From Sceloporus undulatus (Eukaryota > Chordata > Lepidosauria > Squamata > Phrynosomatidae): 64,000 bases of DNA. Below the pieces are notes generated by a model, which saw only the letters and a program-made list of their open reading frames with translations, was not told the DNA's origin and made no database searches. Below are positions 41,860 to 53,285 of this stretch, in pieces. Position 1 is the stretch's first letter; every line of letters begins with the position of its first letter. The stretch lies in NCBI RefSeq assembly GCF_019175285.1, contig NC_056527.1, forward strand, positions 118,466,133 through 118,530,132. Reading direction: 5' to 3'. The position numbers and the translations under genes were made by a program.

Positions 41860-43403
41860 TATATATAGAATCAACATCTTTTTAAAGATAAAACTCCAGC
41901 TTCGAAGAGGAGCCGCTCCCTGCTACTGAGGCGGGGGACAAGGGGAGCCATTGGGTCCTGGCCCTCCCCAAAAGGCATTGTGTCCTCACTGGCAGCATGA
42001 CCAGCTAATGTTGCATTTTGTGGGTGTTGTCCCATCCACTTAGCTGTGGGGGGCAAAGACAGATAGTGACAGCCTGGTGGGGCTTCTCTCATCAGTGACT
42101 GGGTAGGCCCCATTAAAACAGTTGAGCAGGTAGTATGGCGCTGGGGCAGGCAGTGGCCCCTTTCCCCCTCTTATCACGCAAGCAAGCCCTATAGTAGCCT
42201 CAGCCCTGGCCTTGGTCAAAAGGAGGTGTTTCTGGTGAGAGCTCAGCACTTCCGCTCTTCTCCCAGGCACACAAAGGAAAAGAGAAGCATTGCAAAGGAA
42301 GAGGAGGCCTATGGCATTGGACAGGTAGGCAATGCTCTCTGGAGAATTCAGGAGAAAACCCATGTGCCCCACTAAATGCTGCCTGGGACCAGAGGTTGTT
42401 CCTCTCTGGAGAAGGATGGTGCAAGTTCTATACGCAGGAAGGGGAAGTTGCTTGTAGAGAAGGCACCTGTCTTCCATTATTTTCCTTCTCCAACCCAGAC
42501 TAGAGTTTAAACCCCCCCCTTTTTTTTTTTGTTCTGAACTACAACTTCCCAAATTTGGAATATGTAGCCCACAAGAAAAATGTTTTGATCTACTCCGCAG
42601 TCCACTCATACCATCTTTTAAAAAAAGAAGTCTGATACCCATAGAAAGGCCTTTCAGGCAGAGGTAAGGAAGAGTGGGCAACCAAAACCTCACCTGTGCT
42701 TCCACACGAAGGTTTCCCTCCTTTGTGCAGAAAACAGGGAGAGGAAGCAAGTTGGCAGCCAGGTGTGATGTGTGTTTGTGTGTGTGGATACACCAACCAG
42801 AGAGAAAGGCGGGGGTGTTCTGTCTTGTCATGGCCCTGTTCCTGGCCTTTCTGCATTAAAGACCTGGTTGGGGGTGCAGGGAGAAGGAATGTGAGCATCC
42901 TCCCCGCAGCCCCATCCCATTTGCAAACCTCTCCCTTCCCCAGATGCTCAAAGCAGGGGGCAGAGACAGGGAGCAAAGTATTCTGGGACTGGATCAGGCT
43001 TTGCATCTGCTAGCAACTCACAAGGAAAGAAGCAAGCTTGGTACAACCGCCATTTGAGTAATCCCCCCCACACACACATCATTTCCATTTTACAGTGCCC
43101 CCCAATTCCCACACCAGGAGTTAAGCTTCTGCTCGAGGCCTTTCCCAGATGTGCTGCTCTTTGCCACCATCAGCTGCAGAGTCTTGGATACCTTTAGGCT
43201 GTGGCCAACCGAAGGTGCCCTCACAAAAGAGCCATGCTAGGCTGCTCTTTTGCCCCCCTTCACTCACAAATGGAGGGAAAGGTTCCTGTCCTTCCCCCCC
43301 GAAGTGTCCAGAAATCAGCTGTGGGGAAGGGGGGGGCACACCTGCCTATTGTTTCCCGGCAAATTCTGGCAGGTCAAGGAAAGAACTGCTGGCATAGAGT
43401 TCC
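41860..43403 (-). other. Putative MEPCE 3' UTR
   Basis: No interspersed repeat was recognised in most of this 1.5 kb, unlike the flanks, which fits transcribed UTR sequence. The 263-codon minus-strand open frame inside it has no recognised domain and starts without an upstream splice site, so it is treated as UTR. Confidence 0.45.
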
Positions 43404-43456
43404 TCAGTGGCCTCCCGGGTGAGTCTTGTGGAAGAGATAGATGGGCCGCTGGAATC
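43404..43456 (-). CDS. MEPCE: MEPCE coding exon 4 (C-terminus)
   Basis: The acceptor TCTCCCTACAG lies at 43467-43457. The exon completes a Gly codon and encodes FQRPIYLFHKTHPGGH before TGA (43406-43404). The human end is FQRPVYLFHKARSPSH, so FQRP-YLFHK is conserved and the last residues differ. Confidence 0.92.
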
Positions 43457-43657
43457 CTGTAGGGAGACATCCAAAAGAGGATTGGTAAGCAAAGGGCTCT
43501 GTGCGCAGAGGTGCTGCTGCCCCCTCCCACTGGGATCATGACAGCCATCTCTCAGCATAACAAGGCTGGGAGTTCTGCCGACTCCTAGACACCAGCCAAC
43601 TGTGCCTTCCAGCAGCCCTATAGCAAATGGAGTCAATAGTGAGGCATGCCCCATTAC

Positions 43658-43784
43658 CTTTTGCTGTGTTCCTAGGCATGGCTACCAGTTCATAGCTGGA
43701 GAAACCAACTTCAGGTGAAGTCAGGTAAGAGGGGAACTGGTCTGGCTTCAGCTTGATCCGGTTGAAATGCCTGGATATCGTTTC
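43658..43784 (-). CDS. MEPCE: MEPCE coding exon 3
   Basis: The acceptor CTAG ends at 43785 and the donor GTAATG begins at 43657. It encodes ETISRHFNRIKLKPDQFPSY then LTSPEVGFSSYELVAMPRNTAK. Human has ETIYKNYYRIQLKPEQFSSY then LTSPDVGFSSYELVATPHNT. It is the end of the Bin3-type SAM-dependent methyltransferase domain. It enters in phase 0 and leaves in phase 1. Confidence 0.94.
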
Positions 43785-44569
43785 CTAGGGGAGGAAGGGA
43801 AAATTAATGCCAACAGATCACAGAGGGAAGCCCCAACTTCAGTTATGTGCCCCGCAGTGGTGAAAGCAGGGTAAGACGGACTTCCACCTAAACACACACC
43901 ATTTATGATGGTGATGGACTTCAGCCATAGAAAGGATGCTACTGCAATGGCACCCACTCCAGAATTGTGGGCTAGTGGAAAACTATGAAGCACTTGCCTA
44001 TGCGCAGAGTGTGTTTCTCACAACAGGATTTCAAGACCTTTCATTTTATCAGGCTGCAAAAAGTACACTTTTCTAGACCCCCAAAGAAGGACGGGGACCG
44101 ATGGTGGGGAGAAAGAAGCCACAGGCAGAACTCAACAACAAAACAACCTTTTTTGTGAGGGGAGGTCTACAACTCCCAGAACAACGCAGTCACCGTAACC
44201 AGTCAATTCTGGGGGTTGCAGTCCACAGAAAAGGAATTTTGCTGAACTATGGATCCCTATCTGCCCAGGTGTTTGCCACTTTTCAAGGAACGGGAGCATG
44301 GCAACCCTTCCCCAACTTCCCTCCCACCCAGATTTTTAAATATATCATTGTGGATAACTTTTCACCCCAAAACATGAGGAAAATAGCTCACAGGCCTTTC
44401 AACTTCTGCATTCTACCTCAACCCTCAAAAAGGCCTTTTCCAGCTTGCAAATGGCAACTAGAGGTATCGTGGTATCACTTATAGTGTGACAAAAACTGTA
44501 CAACCCTGCATTATTCCATCCCACATGAGGGTCAGTTCAGGGCCTATGTGTGTCTCAGACACAGAGGAA

Positions 44570-44855
44570 CGTTACAGACCGCCCAAAATGGGTGGTCTCA
44601 TGCCGCTGCCGGTTGCTCCGCGAGGGAGCTACAGCAGCCAAACAGCGTGGCTCCCTCGCGGAGCAAAAAGAAGCCCCAAAATGGCACGCCACGAGGTGCT
44701 ACTCGCACACTCACGGCATCATATCCAGGGCGCGACGTGCAGACGCTATGCGTTTGGCACGTAAAAATGGCAGCGCCCATGTGGACGCTAGGTCCTTGGC
44801 CAATCCCTAGCATGTGACGGGGGCACCGCAAAGGCCCGTTTGTAACAGGCCAGAG
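44570..44855. mobile_element. CpG-rich MITE in MEPCE intron
   Basis: The left end CGTTACAGACCGCCC and the right end GGCCCGTTTGTAACAGG are imperfect inverted copies. GCTCCGCGAGGGAGC is mirrored by GCTCCCTCGCGGAGC 40 bp later. The element keeps many CpGs compared with its surroundings, which suggests a young or unmethylated insertion. All three plus-strand frames are open across it by composition. Confidence 0.5.
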
Positions 44856-45116
44856 ATTCCTTCTTGAGAGCAATCCCCTTCCATACTATCTTTGCCATTC
44901 CCCCCCCCCTGACTTTTTCTAACTCCACTTTCTAACATCCTGGAATTCAAAATGTTGATGGCTTGGGGCCTGCAGTTCTACAAGGCCAAATGTGGCCCAT
45001 ACACTGTCAGTTGTGCTGAGGCCTCTCTTCCTTGCACCCAAGGGACAGTCCAGCGCAACAGTAGTATGGAAGCTCTGCCTGCCAGAGACACAGACGGACA
45101 GGGCAACAATTCTCAC

Positions 45117-45335
45117 CGTCAGATTCTTCCTCTTCTTGTAGGAGGACCAGGCCTGGGGCTCAAGGATGAGGATGCCCCCAGGGCGCAGGTGGCGGTAGAT
45201 GCGCTTGAAGAGGCGCTTCAGGCCCTCGTCGCCCCAGTTGAGGTGCACCCACTTGGTCAGGCTGAGGCAGAGAATCACATCGTACTCGGACTTCTGAGCC
45301 TCCAGCAACTCATCACGCTCCAGCACATAGTTGCC
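45117..45335 (-). CDS. MEPCE: MEPCE coding exon 2
   Basis: The acceptor CTCCCCACAG ends at 45336 and the donor GTGAGA begins at 45116. The 73 residues are in phase 0 at both ends: [60 protein letters not shown] and [13 protein letters not shown]. This is the core of the Bin3 methyltransferase domain. [13 protein letters not shown] (about residues 567-579) is the family signature and [11 protein letters not shown] is a conserved strand-loop. It is nearly identical to human MEPCE. Confidence 0.96.
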
Positions 45336-45699
45336 CTGTGGGGAGACAGCAAGAGGGGCTCTCAGGGGAGGCCAGAGGCAAGACAGAAATGCAGCCACCC
45401 GCAAAAACTGAGATGGGTTGTCTTCTTCTTTGTGGAACACAACTCCCAGAATGCCATGTATCCCATCAGGATTCTGGGAGAAAAAGGTTTCCTGGGGAGG
45501 GAGTACAGTAGCTTGTCATACACCAGTAGCTTTTTCTAGATCATAGCTCCCAGAGTCCCATGCTAGCTAGGGGACTATGACAGTTGTAGTCCAATAAGTG
45601 ATTTTCCCCAATCTCTGGAGAAATGTAAAGCCTGAGATGACTGCCCCAAGCCCTACCGATTCCTTTTCCCCTCAACAAACCAAGAGAGGTCAAGGGCAG

Positions 45700-45925
45700 G
45701 GTGAACAGATGTCCTAACCACAGAGGAGGACAAGGCACCCCAAAATATTAGGACATGACCAAGTAAAAGCTAGAAACACTCATAGAAATGCAAATGTATG
45801 CTTCAGTTATACTCAGAATGGAGGACATTTTGAAACTCCTCCTGGACACCAGGTTGAAATGTAGGATACATCTTGGAAGAGGAGGATGTCTGGTCACTCT
45901 GGTCAAGGCAAAGGAGGGTTCTTTG
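45700..45925. repeat. 'GACCAGATG' family fold-back repeat
   Basis: GGTGAACAGATGTCCTAACC on the left and GAGGATGTCTGGTCACTC on the right are inverted, with ATGCTTCAGTTATACTCAGAATGGAGG inside. It is one complete unit without the duplications seen at 8288-8725, and it lies in MEPCE intron 1. Confidence 0.6.
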
Positions 45926-47331
45926 CATTGGAGAATGGGGATAATACAGCAGCAAAGCCTGAAAAGCTCAATGCCTCTGTCAGGAATGACACCCAGGCAC
46001 TGGGCAAAACCCAGCCTGGTGTGGTTAACAGAAACAGGAAAGGAAAGCACAGACACTCACGGCTTCAATGAGTGTGGTCTCTCCTGGCCCACAAGCCACC
46101 TGGACCTCTTGCCGCCCAAGTCTGAAAGGGTGGGAGTGGGTGCAAAGCACCTGAGACATATAAAGGCACTCTCTCCCACACCCCTGGCTCCAAAGTCAGG
46201 AGGCACCTGGCCCATTTGTGGTGGAAGTGCCCTGTGTAACTTTCTGGACCCGCACTCAAGGTTGCCTGCTGCCTCCCTCCTACACACAAGCTGGACTTTT
46301 CCTTGGAGGGGTGACAGAAACAGGTGTGTGTGTTTCAACTGCTTCTTGCTGGTTTTTCAGCTCCCACACAGAAGCTGGACAAACCAAAAGAGATAAATCA
46401 AGGCCGCCTTGGAAGACTGCAGAAATGCAGCCATGGAGGAGGGTGGCCTGCCTCCAGGAAAGGGATCCCACCTGGTGGGCAACACTCCCAGAAGGGCCTG
46501 GCTTTGCTCCAATTCTGGCATTGAAATAATGGAGAGGATGCTGGAACTGGAGACACATAGCAGGAAAAGGCTGAGCATGCCCCCCACTACTGCCATTTCT
46601 TCCTCCAGCCTGTAAGGACTGACAATTCAGCAATGTCCAGCACCTTGTTTAAAGGCTCCAAAGCCAGTTAACCTTGTGCAGAGAGCTAAAGGGGGGGGGC
46701 TCAATATTTGTCAAGGAAGTGGGCCTTCTCAAAGCCACTGGCCTCTCCCTGGCCAAGGAGGGGGCTTGAGAAGAAGGAGGGCAGGGAATCAGTGGAGACC
46801 AAGCTCCAACCTTTTCTGAGGGGCAGCAAGTGAGAACTCCTTATGAAGAAGCAGGGCATGTCCCCTTTGCATCTAGGGAGCCAATAGTGGTGCCAGGACC
46901 AGCGTCCAAAGCATCGCTTGCATAGTTTTAACACCCCTCCCCTTCTCACATGAAGCAGCTGAAAAGGAGAATGGGTGGAGGTTCAAGTGCTCTTGTTTTG
47001 CAGTTCAGGGGCAATTCTGAGCCCTGCAGCAGGTGCCATAGGTGAAGCCAACCATTACGCCCCCTTGTCTCTTCCACCTCTGTGGTCTGTAAAAGCATGG
47101 AGTTGTGTGCAGGTATGTGTGTTTTGGCCTCCTCCAACAGACAGCCTGGCCAATAGAGAAGGCAAACAGACCTCAGCAATCCCTTCAAAGAGGAAGAGAA
47201 GGCCAAGGTGGCCCAGAAAGACGTTTTGGTGGAGCCCTCCTTCCACCTTCCCTCTGCTTTGCTTTTTTCTGGCTCTAAGCCCACCTCTCCTCCATGGCCT
47301 TGACAAAGCTGCTGGGAATCTCTCCCTGCAC

Positions 47332-48252
47332 TCATAGACTTGGAAGAGAGCTCAAGGGCCCCGATCCAGTCCAACCCCTGCCATGCAGGAACTCTCAATC
47401 AAAGCTTTCCTTGTGACAAATGGCCATCCAGCCTCTGTTTAAAAATCTCCAAGGAAGGAGACTTCACCACCCTCCAAGGAAAAGTGTTCCACTGTCCAAC
47501 AGCTCTTACTGTCAGGAAGTTCCTCTTAAGGTTTAGGTGGAATCTCTTTTCCTGAAGTTTGCATCTATTTTTCCAGGTTCTGTTCTCTGGAGCAGCAGAA
47601 AACAAGCTTGCTCCCTTCTTAATGTAACACCCCTTCAAATACTGAAACAGGGCTATCATAGCCCCTCTTCCTTCTCTTCTCCAGGCTAAACAGCCTCAGC
47701 TCCCTAAGTCTCACCTCATAAGGCTTCATGGTTTCCAGACCATTCACCATTTTGGTTGCCCTCCTCTGGACACAGTTCCAGCTCTCAGCCTGACTTCAGT
47801 TCCAACCCTCCCAGAAAGCAAATGCTGAAATCACCAGCGCTTGTCGTCTCACCCTGCTCCCCGGACCATTGGGGGGAAAGGATGCAGCTCCTCCAAGTCA
47901 CTGAAGAAGACCCTTGCTCTCAAAAACCAGACCAGACCCATCAGGAATGTCAGCCTAGTCTTGGAGTGCCCCCAGTGCCAACCAATGCTCATAGAGTCCT
48001 AGAGTTGGAAGAGACCCCAAAGGCCATCCATTTCAACCCTCTTCTTCTGCCATGCAGGAAGACAGTCAAAGCCCTCCCTGGGACAGGTGGCTATCCAGTC
48101 TCTGTTTAAAATCCTCCAAAGAAGGAGACTCCAGCGCTCTCCGAGGGAGGAAGACAAGCCACAATGTGTATTTTCACTGACGTGTTTTGACCAATGTTGC
48201 TTGTTAATTGTTGTTGTTCCCCGCCTCAATGCATGGGGAAAAGTGGCTAAGA

Positions 48253-48297
<45 letters not shown>

Positions 48298-48700
48298 CAG
48301 TGATTCAGCTCTCGTCCTAGAATCCTAGAGTTGAAAGAGACCCCAAGGGCCATCTAATCCAACCCCCTTCTGCCATGCAGGAACTCACAATCAAACATCC
48401 TCATTGACAGCTGGCCATCCAGCCTCTGCTTAAAGACCTCCAAGAAAGGAGACTCCACCATAAGCTTTGAGGGAGTGTGTCCCACTGTCCCTCTTAATGT
48501 TGAGGTGGAATCTCTTTTCCTGGAGCTTGCACCCACAGTTCCATCGCGTCCTGTTCTCTGGAGCAGCAGGAAACAAGCTTGCTCTCTCCTCAATATGACA
48601 TCCCTTCAAATATTTAAAGGCATTGTGAGGATTTTCCAGTCTGAAAAGAGGAAGCTTATTCACTCTGCTCCCACCAGGTCCAGGCTTGCCAGCTCAGCCA
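47332..48700 (-). mobile_element. Three minus-strand CR1-type LINE 3' ends
   Basis: Copies start at about 47332, 47992 and 48318 with TAGACTTGGAAGAGAGC, TAGAGTTGGAAGAGACCCC and TAGAGTTGAAAGAGACCCC. They extend about 470, 160 and 380 bp. The longer two contain AGGAAACAAGCTTGCTC and ATGACATCCCTTCAAATATT-type phrases of the ORF2 end and 3' UTR. An ATA microsatellite (48253-48297) separates the second and third. Confidence 0.75.
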
Positions 48701-49024
48701 TGGCTGCTCAGTCAGGTGAAGCTACACACCTGGCGAGCTCCTCTTCCCGCCCCCATCTAGGATGGGAGCCCAATCAGAGGTGGCCGGCAGCCAATCACTG
48801 GCTCCTCCTCTTCCTCCTGGAAGCTCCACCTCCAACACCCAAATCACTATTCCTTGAGAGCATGTCTACACATGGAGAGTGCACCAGCCCCACGGTTGCC
48901 CCCTGACTTGCCATTCACAGCTGATCAAAAAGACAACTCCGTGGGTGTCAAATCTGGTTCAAAAGTCCCAGGTGCAGACGCATTAGGCGCACTGAAGAAA
49001 CCAGATCCAATAACGTCCAGACAA

Positions 49025-49415
49025 TGATACCTTTACTGGGAAAACCAAAATATACAATTACGTGTTGCAAGCTTTCAAAGTCACACTGGCCTCTTCACCA
49101 AGCAAACAGCAGAAAGAAATTTTGCTGCTTCTGGTCTTAGTCCAGATGGTATGGAGGGCTATCTGCAAGATGACACTTTCCCCTTTTGTTGGCCATGGGG
49201 TCACTGGCCCCCATGGGAGATGCTCAAAGTCAAGGAAATGTAATCTCCATTTGCAATTCAAAGAAGATGTTTCCTTGGCATCCAGAAAGTCTCCTCCAAT
49301 TTCTTTCCCCCGTTTGGCTGACGAAGAAGCCAGTGTGATTTCAAAAGTTTGCAACATGGAACTAGGCATTCTGGTTGTCCCAATAAAGGTATCACTGTTT
49401 GGATGTTACTGGATT
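49025..49415. mobile_element. Family C Penelope-like element with inverted ends
   Basis: The left end ATACCTTTACTGGGAAAACC, then GTTGCAAGCTTTCAAAGTCACACTGG, is inverted relative to the right end CCAGTGTGATTTCAAAAGTTTGCAAC, then TTGTCCCAATAAAGGTATCAC. The inverted ends flank about 240 bp. Both carry degraded hammerhead-like blocks. This is the same inverted architecture as 4976-5250 and 37490-38000. Confidence 0.5.
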
Positions 49416-49504
49416 TGCTCTATGGCCAATGGGGCTAACCCTAGATGGTTCTGTGAAAAAAACAGAGTATGCTTGACTTGGGGCCAAAAGGGACTGCAAG
49501 GACC

Positions 49505-49690
49505 ATGCTGCTTGAAAGTGCTTTAACTGCCCTGGCTCAATGCTAGGGAATTAAAGGTACTGTAGTTTTCGAAGACATTTAGCCTTCTCTGTCAGAGCTG
49601 TCTGATGCCACAACAAACTACACTTCCCAAACCTCCCTAGCACTGAGCCAGAGCAGTTACAAGTGCTTTTACGCTGGATTATTTCGGCCA
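49505..49690. mobile_element. Fold-back MITE
   Basis: TTTAACTGCCCTGGCTCAATGCTAGGGAATT pairs with CTCCCTAGCACTGAGCCAGAGCAG. The interior is TTCTCTGTCAGAGCTGTCTGATG. It lies in MEPCE intron 1, about 450 bp downstream of exon 1. A half copy follows near 49890-49975. Confidence 0.65.
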
Positions 49691-50142
49691 TCTTTTGGCC
49701 CTAGGACTTCTGTCCCAGAGCAACTCATGGCCACTGGAAACCGCCATCAGCAGACCAAGCCTGGAGCCAAAACGAAAGCGGCTTTTGTCTTTTATGGCTG
49801 TTCCATGCTGTTCTTTAGCTGAATTTTCACATGTATGTATTGAACTTGAATTCAATGGCGCTCCATGGATTTCTTTCCAAGGCTAATGCCACACTGCAAG
49901 AACAAAGCAGTTTTGACACCACTTTGAATTCCATGGTCCAAAACACACTGCAGAAATAAACTAGTTTGAGACTAAAGCCTACTTCCTTAGATGCATTTGG
50001 TTCAACAACCTATATTTCAATTACTTTCAATTTTCTCAAATTGCCTCCGTATTTGAACTCTGCCTTGGTTGAAACAATTAATTGCCATGACCAAAGTGAG
50101 ACTAACTTTTTCCTTTAGTGTGGAGCCCCTCTCTTGCCTTAC

Positions 50143-51772
50143 CTGGACAAAAATGACGTTGTTGGGAAAGACTGTGGCATCCGCTCCCTCCTGGGGCACC
50201 CTTGGAGCAGCGATTGGACCCCGGCTGGCCATGAGAGAAGCCGGAAAGGTCTTCCTGGCGGCGGAGGCAGCCCCCTCGTCCTTGCTCTTCTGCTTCTGCA
50301 GGTGCATCTCCTCAGAGAGGTAGTGCCGGATGTTCTGGCGGGCCGAGTGGATGAGGGTCCCGTCAATGTCCATCCCGACCATCCTGGAGGGCCCCCACTT
50401 CTTGGCCACGCTTAAGGTGAGGTGCCCCACGTTGCACCCCACGTCCAGCACTTCTTTGCCCTGGAACCACTCCGGCTTCATCACCCGCAGCCGGATGTCC
50501 TCACAGTCGGGGTTGCGGTAGCCGTAGTACTTGCAGTAGTTGCCATACTGGAACTTGTGCTGGGGCTGCCTGCGGGGCTGCTGGTGCGAGGAGGAAGTGG
50601 CCTGGGAGTGGCGGCACCGGGGCACGCTGCGCCCCCTCTCTGGGCTGCTCCTGCAAGGCTGGTCGCTCACAGTGGAGGTGGCCCCTGGGTGCCGGGCGCC
50701 TGCCCCTTCTGATTTGCTACAAGTCCTGCGCCGCTTGCGATGATGCCGGCTCCCTGTGCTGGCGGTGGAAGAGGCCACGGAGGCGCATGAGGGAGTTGCG
50801 CAGCCCCCCGAGGCCTGGGGGTGGCTCGGCTGAAGCTCCTTTTGGCCAGCAGGCAGCAGCGGGGAGACCACTTCGTCCCGGCAGTTGATGGCTGTGTTGA
50901 GTTCGTACGGCTGTGGGGTGGCCCCGTTGCAGGGCTTCTGGCACGACTTACATGAGGGGGCGGCGGCAGCAGCGGTGGAAGAGGCAGAAGTGGCAACAGT
51001 GGGCTTGGCCCCTCCGCCGCCGTCGACGCTGGCCCCCCTCTGTGCCCCACGGTGCCGGTGCCTCTTCCGTCCGCTCTTGATGGGGGAGGCCAGGATGGGG
51101 GGGGTCCTCCTGAGCGTTGTTGAGGCTCAAGGGGTCAGTGATGTCTTTGGGGATAAGAATCTCCACAGGGTCCCTTCCCTTGGCCGGCAGCGGCGATGAC
51201 TTGGGGGTCTCGGCGTTGAGGGCCTGGTTGACCTCCTCATCCAGGAGGCTGTTGAGGTTCAGGGGGTCAAAGATGTTGCCTCCCAGGAGGAACTCCGAGG
51301 GGAGGACCGGGTCGCACTCTGAGTTGATCCGGCGGCGGCGCTTGAAGGCCAGGTGCTTGAACCCACCACCACTGGTGTTGCAGCTGTTCCGCCTCTTGCC
51401 TCCTCCTCCTCCTGGGGGTCTCTGGTGGGGGGCCTGGAAGCCATTGCGGGGCCTCTGGAGCTCGGGAACACCGTCCCCCTCCTCAGCCGACTCCTTGGGC
51501 AGGGGTCCCCCTCGGCGGGGAGGGTAGGGGTCCCGGTTTGAGGGCGCATTGATGGGGGTGGCAGCCCCCAGCCCCTGCTCTTCTTGCCCCCCAGCCTGGG
51601 CCGCCTCTCCTGGGCCTTGGCTGCCTCCACCTCCTCCATCGCCCCTCTCAGACCCCTGACCCCCAAGAGGGACCTCCCCTGCCCCACCACGCCCTTTGTT
51701 TGGGGGCTTCGGGAGCGGAGGTGGTGGGGCTGGGACTCGGAAGGTCTCCTTGTCGGTTGCCATCTCGATCAT
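50143..51772 (-). CDS. MEPCE: MEPCE coding exon 1 (with one extra base)
   Basis: MEPCE is the nuclear methyltransferase that puts a monomethyl cap on the gamma-phosphate of 7SK snRNA and stabilises the 7SK/P-TEFb snRNP. The start at 51772 gives [20 protein letters not shown], as in human [20 protein letters not shown]. Residues 1-160 are disordered and Gly/Pro/Arg-rich (KRRRRINSE near 144-152). [14 protein letters not shown] and [20 protein letters not shown] (about 167-218) are near identical to human. The methyltransferase fold starts about 406 ([16 protein letters not shown]); VLDVGCNVG (441-449) is the SAM-binding motif I and MDID (467-470) the acidic strand end. The donor GTAAGG is at 50142. 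The C run at 51104-51097 has eight bases where seven would keep the frame; beyond it [16 protein letters not shown] resumes the human-like frame. Corrected total is 675 residues against 689 in human. Confidence 0.95.
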
Positions 51773-52900
51773 CCCTCAGGACAAGCCTCTCACGCTGCTG
51801 ACTCCTCAGCTGCAGCTTCTACTGCCGCTGCTTCGACTTATACTGTGCCTCCCGCGCCTGCGCAGTAGCGCCCCTTTCTACCGCGCAGCCTCAGTGAGCT
51901 CCCGCTTCCGCGCACGCGCATTCACTCCCTCTCCCTCCCTGACTCAAGTCAGAGCCATCCGCTCGACGCAGTCCCTCCTATTCTGTTGGCGGCTCCTCCT
52001 CCTCGCTCATTGGTTGGCGCATGCGCACCTGAGCCAGCGACCTGTCCAAGGAAGAACGCTTCGCGTCTCCCGCTTCCCCGCGATGGCAAACTCCCCCCTG
52101 CGTCCCGGGTTTATATACGCCGAGGGTGGGGTCGGAAAAGGCCACGCCCCCTCATCGTAGTAAGAGCCAATCAAAGCCAGGCACCCTCACCACCCGCGTG
52201 GATCGGGAGCCAATCAGGATGCTTTGCTCTGAGGGAGCCCGAAGCCGCCGCTCCCCTTCTTCGTCCCGCCTCCTTGTTCGTATTTCGGCCAATAGGAGGG
52301 CAGCGTTGCACTGCCTCTAGCCAATCAGAGTTCAACACTCGTTCTCCGGAGGGTCCTTGCTCGAAGAGAGCGGCCCTAAGCAAACGCCTGCAGCAGTGTT
52401 ACTTCAAGCTTTTAAGTCGCAACAAAAAACCCAAGTAGATATATATTTTTCCCACGCTGAAAGCGTTAAAGAAAATCGCTCTGTGACAGGAAGCGAGCTG
52501 TCAACCGCCGCAAACCCTGGCCATTGTTTTTCTCAGGCATTGTGTTAGACTCCTAAACTGTCCCCCTCGGCGCCGTCGCTGTGAGGAAAACAGCCTCCTC
52601 ACAAAGTATCAGAGAGACTGTATTTTGAGCAAAATGGTGCTTTGGGCATCAACCCCTTCAGATATTTATTTTGTTTACAGGAAGGGAAAATAAAAGGGGA
52701 AACTGTTTTTAAAGGGTTCCCAATATGGAGAGTTGTCAACGGCCACACGGCTTCGCTTTCCTTAGCCGCGCAACGTACGCCGGGAGTTGTAGTTTTAAGG
52801 GAAGTGCTGCGCATGCGTGGGAGGACCGCCCGCCGCCTCCTTTCCCGAACTGCGCAGGCGCAATAGATGCGTAAACAAACTCAGGGCTGTGTTTCCATTC
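51773..52900. promoter_or_regulatory. MEPCE CpG-island promoter with CCAAT cluster
   Basis: A CpG-rich region upstream of MEPCE, with no TATA box seen. CCAAT boxes occur on the plus strand at 52167-52171, 52210-52214, 52289-52293 and 52321-52325. An ATTGG lies at 52009-52013, next to a perfect NRF1-type GCGCATGCGC at 52017-52026. A second cluster of CGCATGCG and GCGCAGGCGC lies at about 52811-52862. TGACTCA lies at 51940-51946. NF-Y and NRF1 control of a housekeeping gene is the natural reading. The far end may also drive transcription to the right. Confidence 0.7.
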
Positions 52901-52974
52901 CAAGGCAGAAAGGAAGGAAGCTCTTTTCAGGCAACGAATGTGGAGAGAAGGCTCTGAGGAAGGGCCTCCTGTGA

Positions 52975-53285
52975 CAGTTCTCGTGCAGTGCTGCATCGGC
53001 ACTGAAGAATTAATGCAGCCATGGCCCAGTACTATGGAATTCTGGGATTTATTATTATTAAGCTTGATTTATAAAGCGCTATAAACTTTGCAATGTAAAT
53101 TTACACTATAAATTCATACATTGATTTGTAGTTTAGTGAGATACAGTACTTAGCTTTCTCTGCCAGAGGGCTGTGGTGCCATAACAAACTACAAATCCCA
53201 GAATTCCATAGCATGGAGCTGTGGGTGTTAAAGTGGTATCAAACTGTTCTATTCCTGCAGTGTGGCAGCAGCCATAAGGAGCATT
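52975..53285. mobile_element. Fold-back MITE interrupted by another repeat
   Basis: ATGGAATTCTGGGATTT (to about 53050) and TTTGTAGTTTAGTGAG (from about 53127) are the two sides of one MITE whose right arm ends AAACTGTTCTATTCCTGCAG. Between them lies ATTATTATTAAGCTTGATTTATAAAGCGC..., a member of the GCTTTATTTATATAGTG-type repeat. The inner repeat is therefore younger. Confidence 0.65.

Noticed and set aside
42040-42831. 263-codon minus-strand open frame downstream of MEPCE
   Set aside because: It has no recognised domain and no splice context, and it lies where the MEPCE 3' UTR is expected. Treated as chance.
44486-44817. Three overlapping plus-strand open frames
   Set aside because: They fall on a CpG-rich MITE and overlap in all frames, which indicates composition.
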